A stretch of 64,000 nucleotides of DNA from Paenibacillus sp. SYP-B3998 (GCF_010820665.1 NZ_JAAIKC010000005.1:332098-396097), one strand, 5' to 3'. Positions 36,121-45,412 are shown, counted from the stretch's first letter. Made by a program: numbers and translations. Notes: generated by a model from the sequence alone, not told the origin.

Positions 36121-36597
36121 TTACTTGGATTGGATCGCAGTCAGTTGGTTGTAAATATCATCCCAGAGAACTCTTCTGGCTGATACGTACCGCTTCGCGT
36201 AATAAGACTCGCTCAACTTACTCTTAACAACACCTTCGTTTGTAGCGGAGTGAGCAAACTCACCATCCCCGAGGTATACACCTACGTGAGATACGCCTTT
36301 ACCGTCTGTGTTGAAAAATACGAGATCGCCCTTACGAAGATCGTTTTTGTCAACCCAGTTACCTTCTTGAACTTGTCCTTTGGAGCTGTGCGGAAGATCG
36401 ATTCCGAATTGATCGAACAGGTATGAAGTGAAACCCGAGCAATCAAAACCGCTTGTTGTGGTTCCCGCCCATTTGTAGGGGGTTCCAACAAGTCCGTCTA
36501 CCGCGTCATCCAAGGTGGATTTTGCGGCAAACACGCTTCCTGCGCCAACGCTCAAAAACAATACAAGACTGAAAATTAGAGCTACAACCTTTTTCAA
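36121..36597 (-). CDS. Secreted NlpC/P60 cell-wall endopeptidase
   Basis: 158 residues. Signal peptide 1-24 (MKKVVALIF start, SVFAA end). The catalytic domain fills the rest: Cys in GFDCSGF (residue 53), His in VSHVGVYLG (about 103) and the third polar residue in FAHSAT (about 115). NlpC/P60 enzymes cut the gamma-D-Glu-meso-DAP bond of wall peptides. No separate wall-binding domain is present. The c-di-AMP riboswitch upstream links it to osmotic and wall control, as in other Firmicutes. Confidence 0.94.
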   Translation of the reverse strand: MKKVVALIFSLVLFLSVGAGSVFAAKSTLDDAVDGLVGTPYKWAGTTTSGFDCSGFTSYLFDQFGIDLPHSSKGQVQEGNWVDKNDLRKGDLVFFNTDGKGVSHVGVYLGDGEFAHSATNEGVVKSKLSESYYAKRYVSARRVLWDDIYNQLTAIQSK

Positions 36598-36611
36598 CTG
36601 CTTGTCTCCTT

Positions 36612-36738
36612 CCGGTGCCTACGAGGTTAGCTGGAGGGTTCGGTTGAAGGTTCCCTATGATCCCTGTCTAGCAAGATCAATTCACCCGGTGTGGTTCCCC
36701 CGTTTCCCAATAATAATTGGGAATTCGGCATGAAATAT
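36612..36738 (-). promoter_or_regulatory. c-di-AMP (ydaO-yuaA) riboswitch
   Basis: Read on the minus strand: CCGAATT, an AATTATT hairpin, GGGGGAACC, GGGTGAATTGATC, AGGGAACCTTCAACCGAACC and CCAGCTAACCTCGTAGGC, the conserved blocks of the ydaO class in order. The final block ends 20 bases or so before the NlpC start. High c-di-AMP turns such genes off. Confidence 0.93.
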
Positions 36739-36751
36739 TTGGTTTTTTATG

Positions 36752-36778
36752 CTAATTTAAATATTTCGCCATAAACAT
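36752..36778 (-). CDS. Candidate 8-codon ORF just upstream of the c-di-AMP riboswitch
   Basis: MFMAKYLN follows GAAGGAGG with a 7-base spacer on the minus strand, a much stronger site than needed by chance. It lies in the leader before the riboswitch. It could be a translated leader or a site that loads ribosomes and protects the RNA; alternatively it is accidental. Confidence 0.25.
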   Translation of the reverse strand: MFMAKYLN

Positions 36779-36840
36779 TGAAATTCCTCCTTCTCTATGC
36801 GTAACTCTATAAAATATGCGCAATAGTTCTTAAAATAGAC

Positions 36841-36868
36841 AAAAAAGAGCCCCTTTTTTAAGGGGGCG
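36841..36868 (-). terminator. Terminator of the six-helix membrane-protein gene
   Basis: On the minus strand GCCCCCTTA and AAGGGGC arms, then TCTTTTTTG. It lies about 40 bases after the stop. Confidence 0.8.
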
Positions 36869-36905
36869 TGAACGGAACGTGACAATTAGGCATATTTCAC
36901 TCGCT

Positions 36906-37724
36906 TTAATTGTTCAATTTGGCAGACCAGAGCTGATATTGTGACGTAATAGCCCACATGTGCAAAAACATGCTGAAAAGGGGGAACAGTTGATAAATGA
37001 TTAGGGCTAGGAGACCCGCCCATATATAGGTCGCAGTGAAGGTAATCCCTGCCAATAGTCCTGAGGCTAATAAAAGGAGAATGGCCAGACCCACAATAGG
37101 TAGCGCATGCCTGATGAATGTAATGACGGTGGATACAATGCCGATTCTAGCAGCGATTGCGAATTGCACATGCATGAAGAGTAAATGTAAGAGAAAGCCA
37201 TAACCTAGCATACCGAAAAGCCAGGGGAGCAGTTGCACGAGCGCGTCCTCGTACGAAGTTGTACGCGCGAAGATGCTCTGCGCTTTGGGAAAGAGCCAGA
37301 TGAGCGGCAGCAGGGACATCACTACGCGCAGAAGGTAACTAACCAGGAAAGGGAAGGTAAGCTCTTTTATTCCCTTGAAGAAGCGGTAACCGGCGTTTTG
37401 CTGGGCGTGCGTCAGCGAATAGTAGACGCCAGCGTTCAGCATCGGCGTTAACAGCATGCGAGCGCCTAGCAGCGCGGCCAGCCACCATAAATACGAGTGA
37501 CTGAGATCTGTTTTGAACAGCTGAAACTGGCCCTCGGCGAGAAATAATTCTAAGGTTTGTTTCGGCTGTTGGCCGCCGGGGAAGCGATGCATGAGCGGTA
37601 CAAGCACAGATTGTACCAGTTTATAGAGTAGAGCCCCCCAACCCATCTGATACAGGAATAAAACAATGACAGCAAAGGGCTGTTGCATGGCCGTCCAAAA
37701 TCCGGATTTCACATAACTGGTCAA
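36906..37724 (-). CDS. Multi-pass membrane protein, function unknown
   Basis: 272 residues from a TTG at 37724 behind AGGAGG with a 7-base spacer. About five or six hydrophobic segments (15-45, 78-100, 122-148, 160-190, 203-232, 234-258). No recognisable catalytic motif. A Gln-rich amphipathic stretch lies near 50-72 (PGGQQPKQTLELFLAEG). It is downstream of the M1 peptidase gene on the same strand with a gap of 97 bases. No functional call. Confidence 0.75.
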   Translation of the reverse strand: MTSYVKSGFWTAMQQPFAVIVLFLYQMGWGALLYKLVQSVLVPLMHRFPGGQQPKQTLELFLAEGQFQLFKTDLSHSYLWWLAALLGARMLLTPMLNAGVYYSLTHAQQNAGYRFFKGIKELTFPFLVSYLLRVVMSLLPLIWLFPKAQSIFARTTSYEDALVQLLPWLFGMLGYGFLLHLLFMHVQFAIAARIGIVSTVITFIRHALPIVGLAILLLLASGLLAGITFTATYIWAGLLALIIYQLFPLFSMFLHMWAITSQYQLWSAKLNN

Positions 37725-37821
37725 GGGAGTCCCTCCTATGCGTTTTCCGTGAGGAAAACTTGCTTCGCAAGCATAAATTGCAGTTTGTTTGAATGAAACT
37801 TCTTTTACAAACCAAATTTAA

Positions 37822-39819
37822 TTACCAAGCGATCCAACCGAATGTAGTTTGCAACAACTGAATGAGGCCGAGATTCCAACGGATTCTCCATATCCGATCC
37901 ACTTCAGTTTGGAAGTAGTTATTAATATGTTTGTTCTCAAGCACCAGCGAATAGTTGGGATCGATACGTACCCAGTCTACGGGGCTAGTGTGTGTTAGCT
38001 TATATTCGATGCTGGCCGCGGAGCCATCCCAAGTTTTATCGAGTGTGGTCCCGTCTGTAAAATGAAACTGGATGGGTACTGCGGGCGAATTGCCACCGCG
38101 TTTGGAGATGAGAATCGTGCTGTCGTAAGCTGCAGTACCATTTACTTTGTTCGCTTTGACTTTGATGCTTTCTACGGTGTAATCCATCATCATGCTGCCA
38201 TATACATATTGATTGAAGAAATCGTCCCACTTCGTTTTCGTTACATCCTCAACGACTTTCTGGAAATCCTTTGTAGAAGGGTGCTTAAACTCCCAACGTT
38301 GAAAATAAGTCGTCATGATGCGATCCATGGTTTTGATGCCGACTTGCTTTTCAATTTCTTTTAATACCAACTTTGCGCGCGTGTATACATTATCTGCGTA
38401 CTCGCCGTGTCCCTTATAATGCCAAGCGTTCAACTGGAGCGCATTAGGGGATGTAATATAGCTGGATTCCACAGCGAGATTAGACGGCACGCCATACTCA
38501 GCCTCCATCACTTTGTCCTCAGCGTAGGAAGTGAAGCCCTCGTCCAACCAAGCTTCTTCAAATTCGTTGGTTGCAACGAGACCATAGAAAAATTGATGTC
38601 CGATTTCATGGACGACGACTCGTTCCAACTCAAGGTCAGGATCTTTCTCGCCGGCTCCCCAAGCAGTAACGAGTGTCGGATATTCCATGCCTCCCACTCC
38701 GTTGCCGTCCGCAGGCGGAACGACAATTGAAAGTGTCGAATAGGGGTACGAACCGTACCATTGACTGTAGCGGGAAAGCGCTTTTTTAGCCGCATACAAA
38801 TATCGATCTTTTAAATCTTTATGATTCGGGTCTAGATAGAGCTTGATTTTGACACCGGGAATTTGTGGGGTGGAGAAGGGTTCTTCCACGTAGACGAAAT
38901 TCGGCGATGCTGACCAAGCGAAATCATGAACATCTTCGGCATAGAATTGGTATGTCTTTTTGTCGTTTTCCGTTACGGCCGGTTTGATTGGGAAGCCCGT
39001 GGCGGCAACTGTGTAATTGGCCGGTACTTGAATCTTCACATCGTACATACCGAAATCTGAATAAAATTCTGAATTCCCATGATATTGATGCAGGTTCCAA
39101 CCATCGGTCGTGCGACCGCGTGTACCAGTTACTTCGTAAGCAGCGACCTTAGGGAACCACTGGCCAGCCATGACGAAATCATCGACATAGCCCATTCTTG
39201 CAAAAGCAGAGGGGAGCTTAACGAGAAATTCAGTTTGAATCGTGACATGTTCCCCGGCTCCAACTGCCTTGGGCAGCGGAATCTTCAGCAGCGTATGATC
39301 ATCTTGGTTACCGTCATCAGGCTGAACGAACTCCATTCGTTGAGTGAGGTCACTGCCGTCGTCAGCTTTCACCGATAGCAGATCCATGCTCCCTACGCTC
39401 TCTGTTTTCGCTGCATCCTGACGAAGCTTGCCGCCTGACTCGCGCATGAAGGTTGTTTTTTTGGATGCGAACGCATTCGGATACAGATGCAGATAAAGCT
39501 CTTGTACGGGAGCAGTCCCCGGATTTTCCCATGTTAGAGCTTGTTGTCCTTGTAATTGTTTCGTATCTGGGGAGTAGGCGACGTTCATATGATACTCGGT
39601 AATACGATAGCTGAGCGGCTTCGCCGCTTGCTTATCCATTGGTGTGGCAGGATCAAGCTGTTGCATGTCCGGTGACGGCACAGACGGTTCCTCCCGAGAG
39701 ACGGGGGCAGCAGGCTTGAAGGTGGACGGGAGCAAAGATTCTGACAACAGGACAGAGCCTGCTGCAAGGAGCATAACGACAATCCACTGTAACTTGCGGT
39801 TTTTGAATAAAACATTCAT
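37822..39819 (-). CDS. M1-family (gluzincin) metallopeptidase, membrane-anchored
   Basis: 665 residues from the ATG at 39819 (GGGGTG upstream). A signal anchor at 9-27 is followed by a Pro-rich linker and the M1 beta domain. The active site is clear: GGMEYP exopeptidase motif near 375, HEIGH zinc motif at about 403-407, second Glu in NEFEEAWLDEGFTSY, and a downstream Tyr (TRAKLVLK region). M1 enzymes are aminopeptidases that remove N-terminal residues. It is likely held at the outer face of the membrane. A TetR-SMR operon diverges upstream. Confidence 0.92.
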   Translation of the reverse strand: MNVLFKNRKLQWIVVMLLAAGSVLLSESLLPSTFKPAAPVSREEPSVPSPDMQQLDPATPMDKQAAKPLSYRITEYHMNVAYSPDTKQLQGQQALTWENPGTAPVQELYLHLYPNAFASKKTTFMRESGGKLRQDAAKTESVGSMDLLSVKADDGSDLTQRMEFVQPDDGNQDDHTLLKIPLPKAVGAGEHVTIQTEFLVKLPSAFARMGYVDDFVMAGQWFPKVAAYEVTGTRGRTTDGWNLHQYHGNSEFYSDFGMYDVKIQVPANYTVAATGFPIKPAVTENDKKTYQFYAEDVHDFAWSASPNFVYVEEPFSTPQIPGVKIKLYLDPNHKDLKDRYLYAAKKALSRYSQWYGSYPYSTLSIVVPPADGNGVGGMEYPTLVTAWGAGEKDPDLELERVVVHEIGHQFFYGLVATNEFEEAWLDEGFTSYAEDKVMEAEYGVPSNLAVESSYITSPNALQLNAWHYKGHGEYADNVYTRAKLVLKEIEKQVGIKTMDRIMTTYFQRWEFKHPSTKDFQKVVEDVTKTKWDDFFNQYVYGSMMMDYTVESIKVKANKVNGTAAYDSTILISKRGGNSPAVPIQFHFTDGTTLDKTWDGSAASIEYKLTHTSPVDWVRIDPNYSLVLENKHINNYFQTEVDRIWRIRWNLGLIQLLQTTFGWIAW

Positions 39820-39888
39820 GATATTCACCCCGTTGACAAGCATCTACAGCCATATATATGTAGACAACCTAGGGATTATTTCTGCAAA

Positions 39889-39940
39889 TTGATTTTTTGT
39901 GTTAAATTCTATATACTTACCTAACTAATATTAGTTAGGT
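39889..39940 (+). promoter_or_regulatory. Promoter and perfect 22-base operator of the TetR-SMR operon
   Basis: TTGATT (39889-39894) and TATACT (39912-39917) are 17 bases apart. ACCTAACTAAT and ATTAGTTAGGT form a perfect 22-base palindrome at 39919-39940, over the start of transcription and just before the TetR gene. Autorepression by the encoded TetR is the simple reading. Confidence 0.85.
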
Positions 39941-39950
39941 TGTGGAATGG

Positions 39951-40535
39951 ATGAGTGCTACGCGGATTCGAGAAGCGGCTATTGAACTATTTGCGAATCA
40001 AGGTTATGAGAAAACGACATTGAGCGATATTGCTCGGAGAGTAGGCATTAAGACGCCTTCTATTTATGCGCATTATGCCTCTAAGGAGGATCTGTTTCTC
40101 GCGGTTACAGAGGAAGTGATTAACAACAACGTATATATCATGCGCGATCAATATGGGAAGGAAACGGACGCAGATCCTGAGAAGCAGATCATGCATTATT
40201 TTCATCGTGTAACGAATACCTTTCGTCACGATCATTATCATTTATTTTATAAAAGGTTTATTTTTTTTCCGCCAGATGCGCTGAAAGAGAAGCTGCTGCA
40301 ACCCTTTTTGCAAGGAGAGAAGGAAATGACGGAAAGCTTGATCCGTTTATACAAGGCAGGCGTAGATGCCGGACAATTTCGTTCCATGGAGACTGATTGC
40401 TTCATAGCGGCATTTTACTGTGCAGTGGACGGTTTGTTCATGCAGTATCAATTATATGAGGCAGAAGAATATGACCAAAGAAAAGCGCGCGTATGGGATT
40501 TCTTCAGCGCAGGCTTACGAAGCAACAAGGAGTGA
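39951..40535 (+). CDS. TetR-family repressor
   Basis: 194 residues (ATG 39951; a GTG at 39942 overlaps the operator end). N-terminal HTH: AAIELFANQGYEKTTLSDIA, then RRVGIKTPSIYAHYASKEDL (residues 8-48). The C-terminal ligand domain is helical and variable. It is followed after 6 bases by two SMR exporter genes, so it probably senses their substrate, a cationic drug, and represses the operon through the palindrome upstream. Confidence 0.92.
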   Translation: MSATRIREAAIELFANQGYEKTTLSDIARRVGIKTPSIYAHYASKEDLFLAVTEEVINNNVYIMRDQYGKETDADPEKQIMHYFHRVTNTFRHDHYHLFYKRFIFFPPDALKEKLLQPFLQGEKEMTESLIRLYKAGVDAGQFRSMETDCFIAAFYCAVDGLFMQYQLYEAEEYDQRKARVWDFFSAGLRSNKE

Positions 40536-40541
40536 ATGCAC

Positions 40542-40883
40542 ATGAATAAGTATTGGATGTATGTGATTATCTCCGGTATTACGGAGATTTTCTGGGTTGC
40601 GGGCTTGAAATATACCGAATCCTACTGGGGGTGGCTGATCGTGATAGCGGCTATATCGATTAGCTTTGTGCTCCTTCTGAAGGCATGCGCGGTCTTGCCG
40701 ACGGGAACTGTGTACGCTGTATTTGCCGGGATCGGAACGGTGGGAACGGTGCTTACAGAGATGGTTATTTTCAAAGAGCCCATCCATCTCGCGAAAATAG
40801 GGCTCATATTCGTATTATTGATCGGTATTATCGGGTTGAAGAGCGTAACGTCCGAGTCCAAGCAGCAAACAAAATCATCTTGA
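40542..40883 (+). CDS. SMR-family exporter subunit, YkkC-like
   Basis: 113 residues from the ATG at 40542 (AAGGAG upstream, in the end of tetR). Four helices; the key Glu is in GITEIFWVAGLKY (residue 14). It ends in a polar tail (SESKQQTKSS). Two adjacent SMR genes that differ in sequence usually form a heterodimer, as YkkCD of B. subtilis, which exports cationic and other drugs. No riboswitch precedes this operon, unlike the other SMR gene in the window. Confidence 0.9.
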   Translation: MNKYWMYVIISGITEIFWVAGLKYTESYWGWLIVIAAISISFVLLLKACAVLPTGTVYAVFAGIGTVGTVLTEMVIFKEPIHLAKIGLIFVLLIGIIGLKSVTSESKQQTKSS

Positions 40884-40913
40884 TAAACAGCAGGGAATAG
40901 GAGCAGGATTGAA

Positions 40914-41228
40914 ATGGCGTGGTTATTGCTAGTGGTATCGGGTTTTGGGGAAATTTTTAGTGTTATGGGCTTAAATAAGCTAAGTAAAGGGTTTAACCTG
41001 AAAGGATTACTTTTATTGGTATTCAGCCTGGGCACCAGCTTTTATTTGTTATCAATCGCTTTGCAGACGATTCCTATGGGAACAGCTTATGGCATATGGA
41101 CGGGAATTGGTACGATTGGTGTTACGGTGGTGGGAATGTTGGTGTACGGAGAATCTAGGGATGTGCGGAGACTGCTCTTCATTGGAATGATTATGGTCTC
41201 AACTATTGGTTTAAAGTTGGTTTCCTAG
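40914..41228 (+). CDS. SMR-family exporter subunit, YkkD-like
   Basis: 104 residues behind TAGGAG. Four helices; key Glu in GFGEIFSVMGLNK (residue 13); helix 3 carries TIPMGTAYGIWTGIGTIG. It lacks the polar tail of its partner. In antiparallel heterodimers the two subunits have opposite charge bias in their loops; here this one has Lys-rich loop KLSKGFNLKG while the first has fewer, in line with a pair. Confidence 0.9.
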   Translation: MAWLLLVVSGFGEIFSVMGLNKLSKGFNLKGLLLLVFSLGTSFYLLSIALQTIPMGTAYGIWTGIGTIGVTVVGMLVYGESRDVRRLLFIGMIMVSTIGLKLVS

Positions 41229-41237
41229 CCAGCGCCC

Positions 41238-41266
41238 TTGTTCTCGGAAGCCACTTTGGCTACAAT
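41238..41266 (+). promoter_or_regulatory. Promoter of the ywhD gene
   Basis: TTGTTC (41238-41243) and TACAAT (41261-41266) are 17 bases apart, about 48 bases before the start codon. Confidence 0.6.
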
Positions 41267-41313
41267 GAATGCATAGTGTAGGTTCATAATGAGAAGAGCG
41301 GGAAGGTGCCCAG

Positions 41314-41805
41314 ATGGACGGAGAAAAAAAGAAACTGGCTTTAAATATTGTAAGCTCCAAAGTAAACCATAAAGGCTTTGGCGCAGGCGCGATCGATCTT
41401 AGCAATGTATCCAGCATCATTATTGATGGAGACGAGGCTTATTTAGATAATGGCGCTCTGCATGCCAAAAGCAAAATTGAGAAGGGGATTAAGTTCTCCG
41501 TGAATAAAGAAGACGTCCCTAATGGCCGTAAATCTTGGATCGTTTGGGTCGCGGTAGACCGCACAGAGGAAGGCGCCTACTACGCTGGACTAACTGCATG
41601 CGAGATGTTGGTTGATACGGAAGCCCGCAGAGGATGGAAAATACTCGCTGATCACGTCAACAAGATGGATGCGGCGATGAAGCGTAAGTTTGTACTAGAC
41701 GGGTTGGATGAAAAGGAGCGTGCAGCGCTCAAAAATCAACTTATCGCACACAACGAAGAATGGTGGAATCGTTCGGATCAAAGTCTGAAGGATGCGCTTT
41801 CATAA
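41314..41805 (+). CDS. ywhD: YwhD-family protein
   Basis: 163 residues. The sequence (SKVNHKGFGAGAIDLSNVS near 15-33; GRKSWIVWVAVDR near 72-84; a Trp-rich end EEWWNRSD) and its place next to pbpG and speE match YwhD of B. subtilis. Cytoplasmic, function unknown. The start at 41314 has GGGAAGGTG upstream. Confidence 0.85.
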   Translation: MDGEKKKLALNIVSSKVNHKGFGAGAIDLSNVSSIIIDGDEAYLDNGALHAKSKIEKGIKFSVNKEDVPNGRKSWIVWVAVDRTEEGAYYAGLTACEMLVDTEARRGWKILADHVNKMDAAMKRKFVLDGLDEKERAALKNQLIAHNEEWWNRSDQSLKDALS

Positions 41806-41918
41806 AAACATAATCTACCTATTTAGTATTTATGAACATTATGTGTCATCCATTGTGACAGTAGAGTGAACCGAGTATACTAGACCCTAGTGTATGTTAC
41901 CTCATATACTAGGACAGC

Positions 41919-41957
41919 AAAAAGGCAGACTAAGACGCGCTTAGTTCTGCCTTTTTG
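41919..41957. terminator. Bidirectional terminator between ywhD and pbpG
   Basis: AAAAAGGCAGACTAAG and CTTAGTTCTGCCTTTTT pair around ACGCG with one mismatch. T runs on both strands serve the two converging genes. Confidence 0.9.
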
Positions 41958-41978
41958 TGTTGTCGGAAGGTGAATGCA

Positions 41979-44072
41979 CTAGTCGTTCCACCAGCGCTTC
42001 AGATCGTTCCACCAAGAGCTGTTTTTGCCTTTTGGCGTTCCTTTTTTAGGATCTTTTTTAATTTCATTTGCCTGTTTATCGGTACAGTAGGCAGTAGGTT
42101 CTGTGCCAGTGAGGAATGCCTCCATACGGTTACTGGGACAATCTTCATTGGACAGCTTGCCGCTGACCGGATCGATATAGACGGTGGCCACGCCCTCTGG
42201 AATCGGGAACAGCTTGGGGGGGATCGCCTCTAGCGTTTGTTCCGTAAACTCGGCGAAGATCGGTGATGCCATGTGTGATTCGACACTGCTGATGTCACGG
42301 TCTTTGTCATAACCGACCCATACCGCTGTTGCTAGCTCTGGCGTGAAGCCGACTAACCAAGCATCCGTATCCGTTGTGCCGGTTTTCCCGGCAATCGGTC
42401 GTTTGATCGTATTGGCAACGCGATTGCCAGTCCCCCCCTCTTCGAAAACACTTTCCATTAAGTTCGTCATGACATAAGCGATAGCGGGGTCAAGGACCTT
42501 TTCGGATTTCGGCTTCGCTTCATATAAAATCTTTCCGTTCGCATCCTCGATACGTTCAATGGCAGTCGTCTCATTGTGAACGCCTTGATTAGCGATCGTT
42601 CCGAAAGCAGACGCCATCTCCATCGGGCTCACGGGGAAGGAACCAAGAGCCAACGAGGGGAGCGGCTTCATCGAGGAGGCGATGCCTAGCTTCCGCGCCA
42701 ACTCAATAACCTTTGCGGGTCCCACATCAAGAATCGTGTGCACAGCATAGATGTTATCCGACTTCGAAATCGCTTGGCGCATGTCAATATTCGTATTCAC
42801 ATACTGATCATTGAAATTACGTGGTGTGTACGTCTGCCGTCCCTCATCATAGGTGAATACCGTGGGCTCGCTTTTGACCAGCGTTGCGGGGGTATATCCG
42901 TTTTGCAAAGCGACCATATACACGAATGGTTTAAACGAAGATCCTGGCTGGCGCGTATTGGAGAGCGCACGATTGAACTGAGTATCCGAATAGTCGCGTC
43001 CCCCAACCATTGCCTTGATCGCGCCTGTTCGGGGATCGATAGCGACGAGAGCGGCTTGAATGTCGGGTTTTCCGGCTAATTGTTTGGTGATGATATCCTC
43101 GGCGATCTTTTGCGCATTCATATCGAGGGTTGTAAATATTTTAATGCCGCCTTCATCCAACTGTTCTTCCGGAATTCCGAGTCTATCTGTAGCCAAGGTA
43201 CGGATATAATCACGGAAGTAAGGGGCCGAAGCGGGCTTCTTTTTCGTTAACGGCTGTATGACCAGCCTCTCTCTGGCTGCCGCGTCTGCTGCGGATTGGG
43301 TAATAAAGCCGCTGCGCACCATCGTTTGCAGCACAATCTTTTGTCGATCCATGGCATTGGTCAAATCGTAGTAAGGTGAATAGTACCGGGGACCTTTGGG
43401 GACACCCGCCACCATTGCGCTTTCAGCTAACGTGAGTTCGCTGGCATGCTTGCCAAAGAACAGCTCAGAAGCGGTTTCGATGCCATACGTCGAATGGCCG
43501 TAATAAATCTGATTCAAGTAATTCGTCAGAATCTCATCTTTACTAAGCTGCATTTCCATTTGAATGGCGAACACGGTTTCTTTAATTTTACGTGACCAGG
43601 TGCGGTCGTGATTTAAATATAAGTTCCTCGCTAATTGCTGGGTGATCGTTCCCGCACCCTGTACTTTGGCCATTGCCTGTACATTTACAACTGCCGCTCG
43701 CGCTACTGCTTTCACGTCTACGCCGAAGTGATCGTAGAAATGCTGATCTTCAACGGATAGAGTAGCTTTGATGAGATAAGGCGAGATATCTTTAAGCGCC
43801 ACCACCTGCCGATTTTGACCGGAATAAAAGGTATCAATGAGCTGACCATGGGCATCGTACATTTGAGAAGTTTGGAGCATTTTTGTAACGGGGAGCGTTT
43901 GAGAACGCAAGTAGATCAGACCCGCTGCAGTCACAATGAGAAGAATAACAAAGGAGGAAAATAGGAAGGAGAACATTTTCTTGATACGGCGCATCCAGCG
44001 CATGGAAGCAACCTCTTTATCCTTCTGGGAACTGGGCGAACTAGCCGGGGTAGGACGTTTGTTGTCGGACAT
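41979..44072 (-). CDS. pbpG: Class A penicillin-binding protein (PBP1A family)
   Basis: 697 residues from the ATG at 44072 behind GGAGG. Short cytoplasmic tail, membrane anchor about 33-55, then a GT51 glycosyltransferase domain (EDQHFYDHFGVD; GAGTITQQLARN; catalytic Glu in the first motif) and a transpeptidase domain with SSFK (Ser in PGSSFKPFVY), SKSDN and KTGTT motifs. It polymerises and cross-links wall glycan at the outer face. By order (ywhD, pbpG, speE) it corresponds to B. subtilis pbpG (PBP2d), which works in spore wall synthesis with PBP2c. Motifs are intact. Confidence 0.93.
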   Translation of the reverse strand: MSDNKRPTPASSPSSQKDKEVASMRWMRRIKKMFSFLFSSFVILLIVTAAGLIYLRSQTLPVTKMLQTSQMYDAHGQLIDTFYSGQNRQVVALKDISPYLIKATLSVEDQHFYDHFGVDVKAVARAAVVNVQAMAKVQGAGTITQQLARNLYLNHDRTWSRKIKETVFAIQMEMQLSKDEILTNYLNQIYYGHSTYGIETASELFFGKHASELTLAESAMVAGVPKGPRYYSPYYDLTNAMDRQKIVLQTMVRSGFITQSAADAAARERLVIQPLTKKKPASAPYFRDYIRTLATDRLGIPEEQLDEGGIKIFTTLDMNAQKIAEDIITKQLAGKPDIQAALVAIDPRTGAIKAMVGGRDYSDTQFNRALSNTRQPGSSFKPFVYMVALQNGYTPATLVKSEPTVFTYDEGRQTYTPRNFNDQYVNTNIDMRQAISKSDNIYAVHTILDVGPAKVIELARKLGIASSMKPLPSLALGSFPVSPMEMASAFGTIANQGVHNETTAIERIEDANGKILYEAKPKSEKVLDPAIAYVMTNLMESVFEEGGTGNRVANTIKRPIAGKTGTTDTDAWLVGFTPELATAVWVGYDKDRDISSVESHMASPIFAEFTEQTLEAIPPKLFPIPEGVATVYIDPVSGKLSNEDCPSNRMEAFLTGTEPTAYCTDKQANEIKKDPKKGTPKGKNSSWWNDLKRWWND

Positions 44073-44194
44073 GCTCCATTCCTCCTTTCCATTTACCTTA
44101 AAGTCGTTACTCTCCAGTATGGAAAAGCATGGCAATGCATATTCAACGAATTGTAAATATTTTTTGTTAAATCGGTAAAAAACCTAGGAAAATA

Positions 44195-44222
44195 TTGCAT
44201 TTTGGGGGTAATGAACTATAAT
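44195..44222 (+). promoter_or_regulatory. speE promoter
   Basis: TTGCAT (44195-44200) and TATAAT (44217-44222) are 16 bases apart. Confidence 0.65.
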
Positions 44223-44356
44223 ACAATTTGTGTGTATGAGGGGACTGGAAATGAGCACGTTCTTCTGCATGACAATCCCATCTTGTGGAACACTGTTAAG
44301 GACTTGAAATTTCAGGATTTATTCATCCAATATAGAAGCGAAAGAAGGGCATAAGC

Positions 44357-45184
44357 ATGGATTTGTGGTACACAGAGAAACAAACGGATAGCTTTGGCAT
44401 TACGGCGAAAGTGAAAGAAACTTATGTAAGAGAACAAACCGATTTCCAAGACCTAGCGATGATCGAAACAGAAGAGTGGGGCACGATGCTCACTTTAGAT
44501 GGTATGGTTATGACAACGGTTAGAGACGAATTCGTCTATCATGAAATGGTTGCACACCCTGCACTCGTTACGCATCCGAATCCGGAGAACGTGCTTGTTG
44601 TTGGCGGCGGCGATGGCGGTGTTATTCGTGAAATCATGAAACACCCCAAAGTGAAGAAAGCGGTTCTGGTTGATATTGATGGCAAAGTCATTGAGTACTC
44701 CAAGAAATATCTCCCAACGATTGCTGGCGAATTGGACAACCCTCGCGTTGAAGTTATCGTTAATGATGGCTACATGCACATTCACGATCATAAAAATACG
44801 TATGATGTTATCATGGTAGATTCCACAGAGCCTGTTGGGCCAGCTGTCGAATTGTTCTCCAAAGGTTTCTATCAAGGGATTTTCGATGCATTAAAAGAAG
44901 ATGGGATTTTCGTTGCCCAAACGGACAACCCTTGGTTTAAAGCAGATTTGATTCAAACCGTTAACCGCGACGTGAAAGAAATTTTCCCAATCGTACGCGT
45001 CTATGGGGCAAATATCCCAACGTACCCAAGCGGCCTTTGGACATTTACACTAGGCAGTAAAAAGCATGATCCGCTTCTTGTTGAAGAAGCTTCCATTCCA
45101 GAATTCCCAACGAAGTACTACACGCCACGTTTGCACAAAGCGGCATTCGTGCTGCCAAGATTTGTCGAGGATCTTGTGAAGTAA
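44357..45184 (+). CDS. speE: Spermidine synthase (polyamine aminopropyltransferase)
   Basis: 275 residues with GAAGGG upstream. The decarboxylated-SAM binding motif [11 protein letters not shown] (about 81-91), the Asp in VDIDGKVIE (about 105) and catalytic [10 protein letters not shown] (Asp near 155) are intact. The enzyme moves an aminopropyl group to putrescine to form spermidine. In B. subtilis speB follows; here it is absent and ywiB-argS come next. Confidence 0.96.
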   Translation: MDLWYTEKQTDSFGITAKVKETYVREQTDFQDLAMIETEEWGTMLTLDGMVMTTVRDEFVYHEMVAHPALVTHPNPENVLVVGGGDGGVIREIMKHPKVKKAVLVDIDGKVIEYSKKYLPTIAGELDNPRVEVIVNDGYMHIHDHKNTYDVIMVDSTEPVGPAVELFSKGFYQGIFDALKEDGIFVAQTDNPWFKADLIQTVNRDVKEIFPIVRVYGANIPTYPSGLWTFTLGSKKHDPLLVEEASIPEFPTKYYTPRLHKAAFVLPRFVEDLVK

Positions 45185-45206
45185 TCGTTTCACTGAGAAG
45201 ACTATA

Positions 45207-45255
45207 AAAACCGTCTGCGTGCTTGGAATTATCAAGAAGCGCAGACGGTTTTTTT
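45207..45255 (+). terminator. speE terminator
   Basis: AAAACCGTCTGCG and CGCAGACGGTTTT arms with a 20-base loop, then T run. Confidence 0.9.
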
Positions 45256-45412
45256 GTGCAAGAGTCAAGTGAGTAGTGTCATCATAGGGCTGCTAACGAT
45301 CTTTCTTGTCTGCATTGAATTGTCAGACCTTATATTATACACTAATACCTAACTTGCCTTATCTTGACATAAGGCGCAAGCAAGCCCAAAGGGAATAGGA
45401 GAATGTCAGACG

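Noticed and set aside
44495..44875. Minus-strand frame of 126 codons inside speE
   Set aside because: Shadow of the intact spermidine synthase gene.
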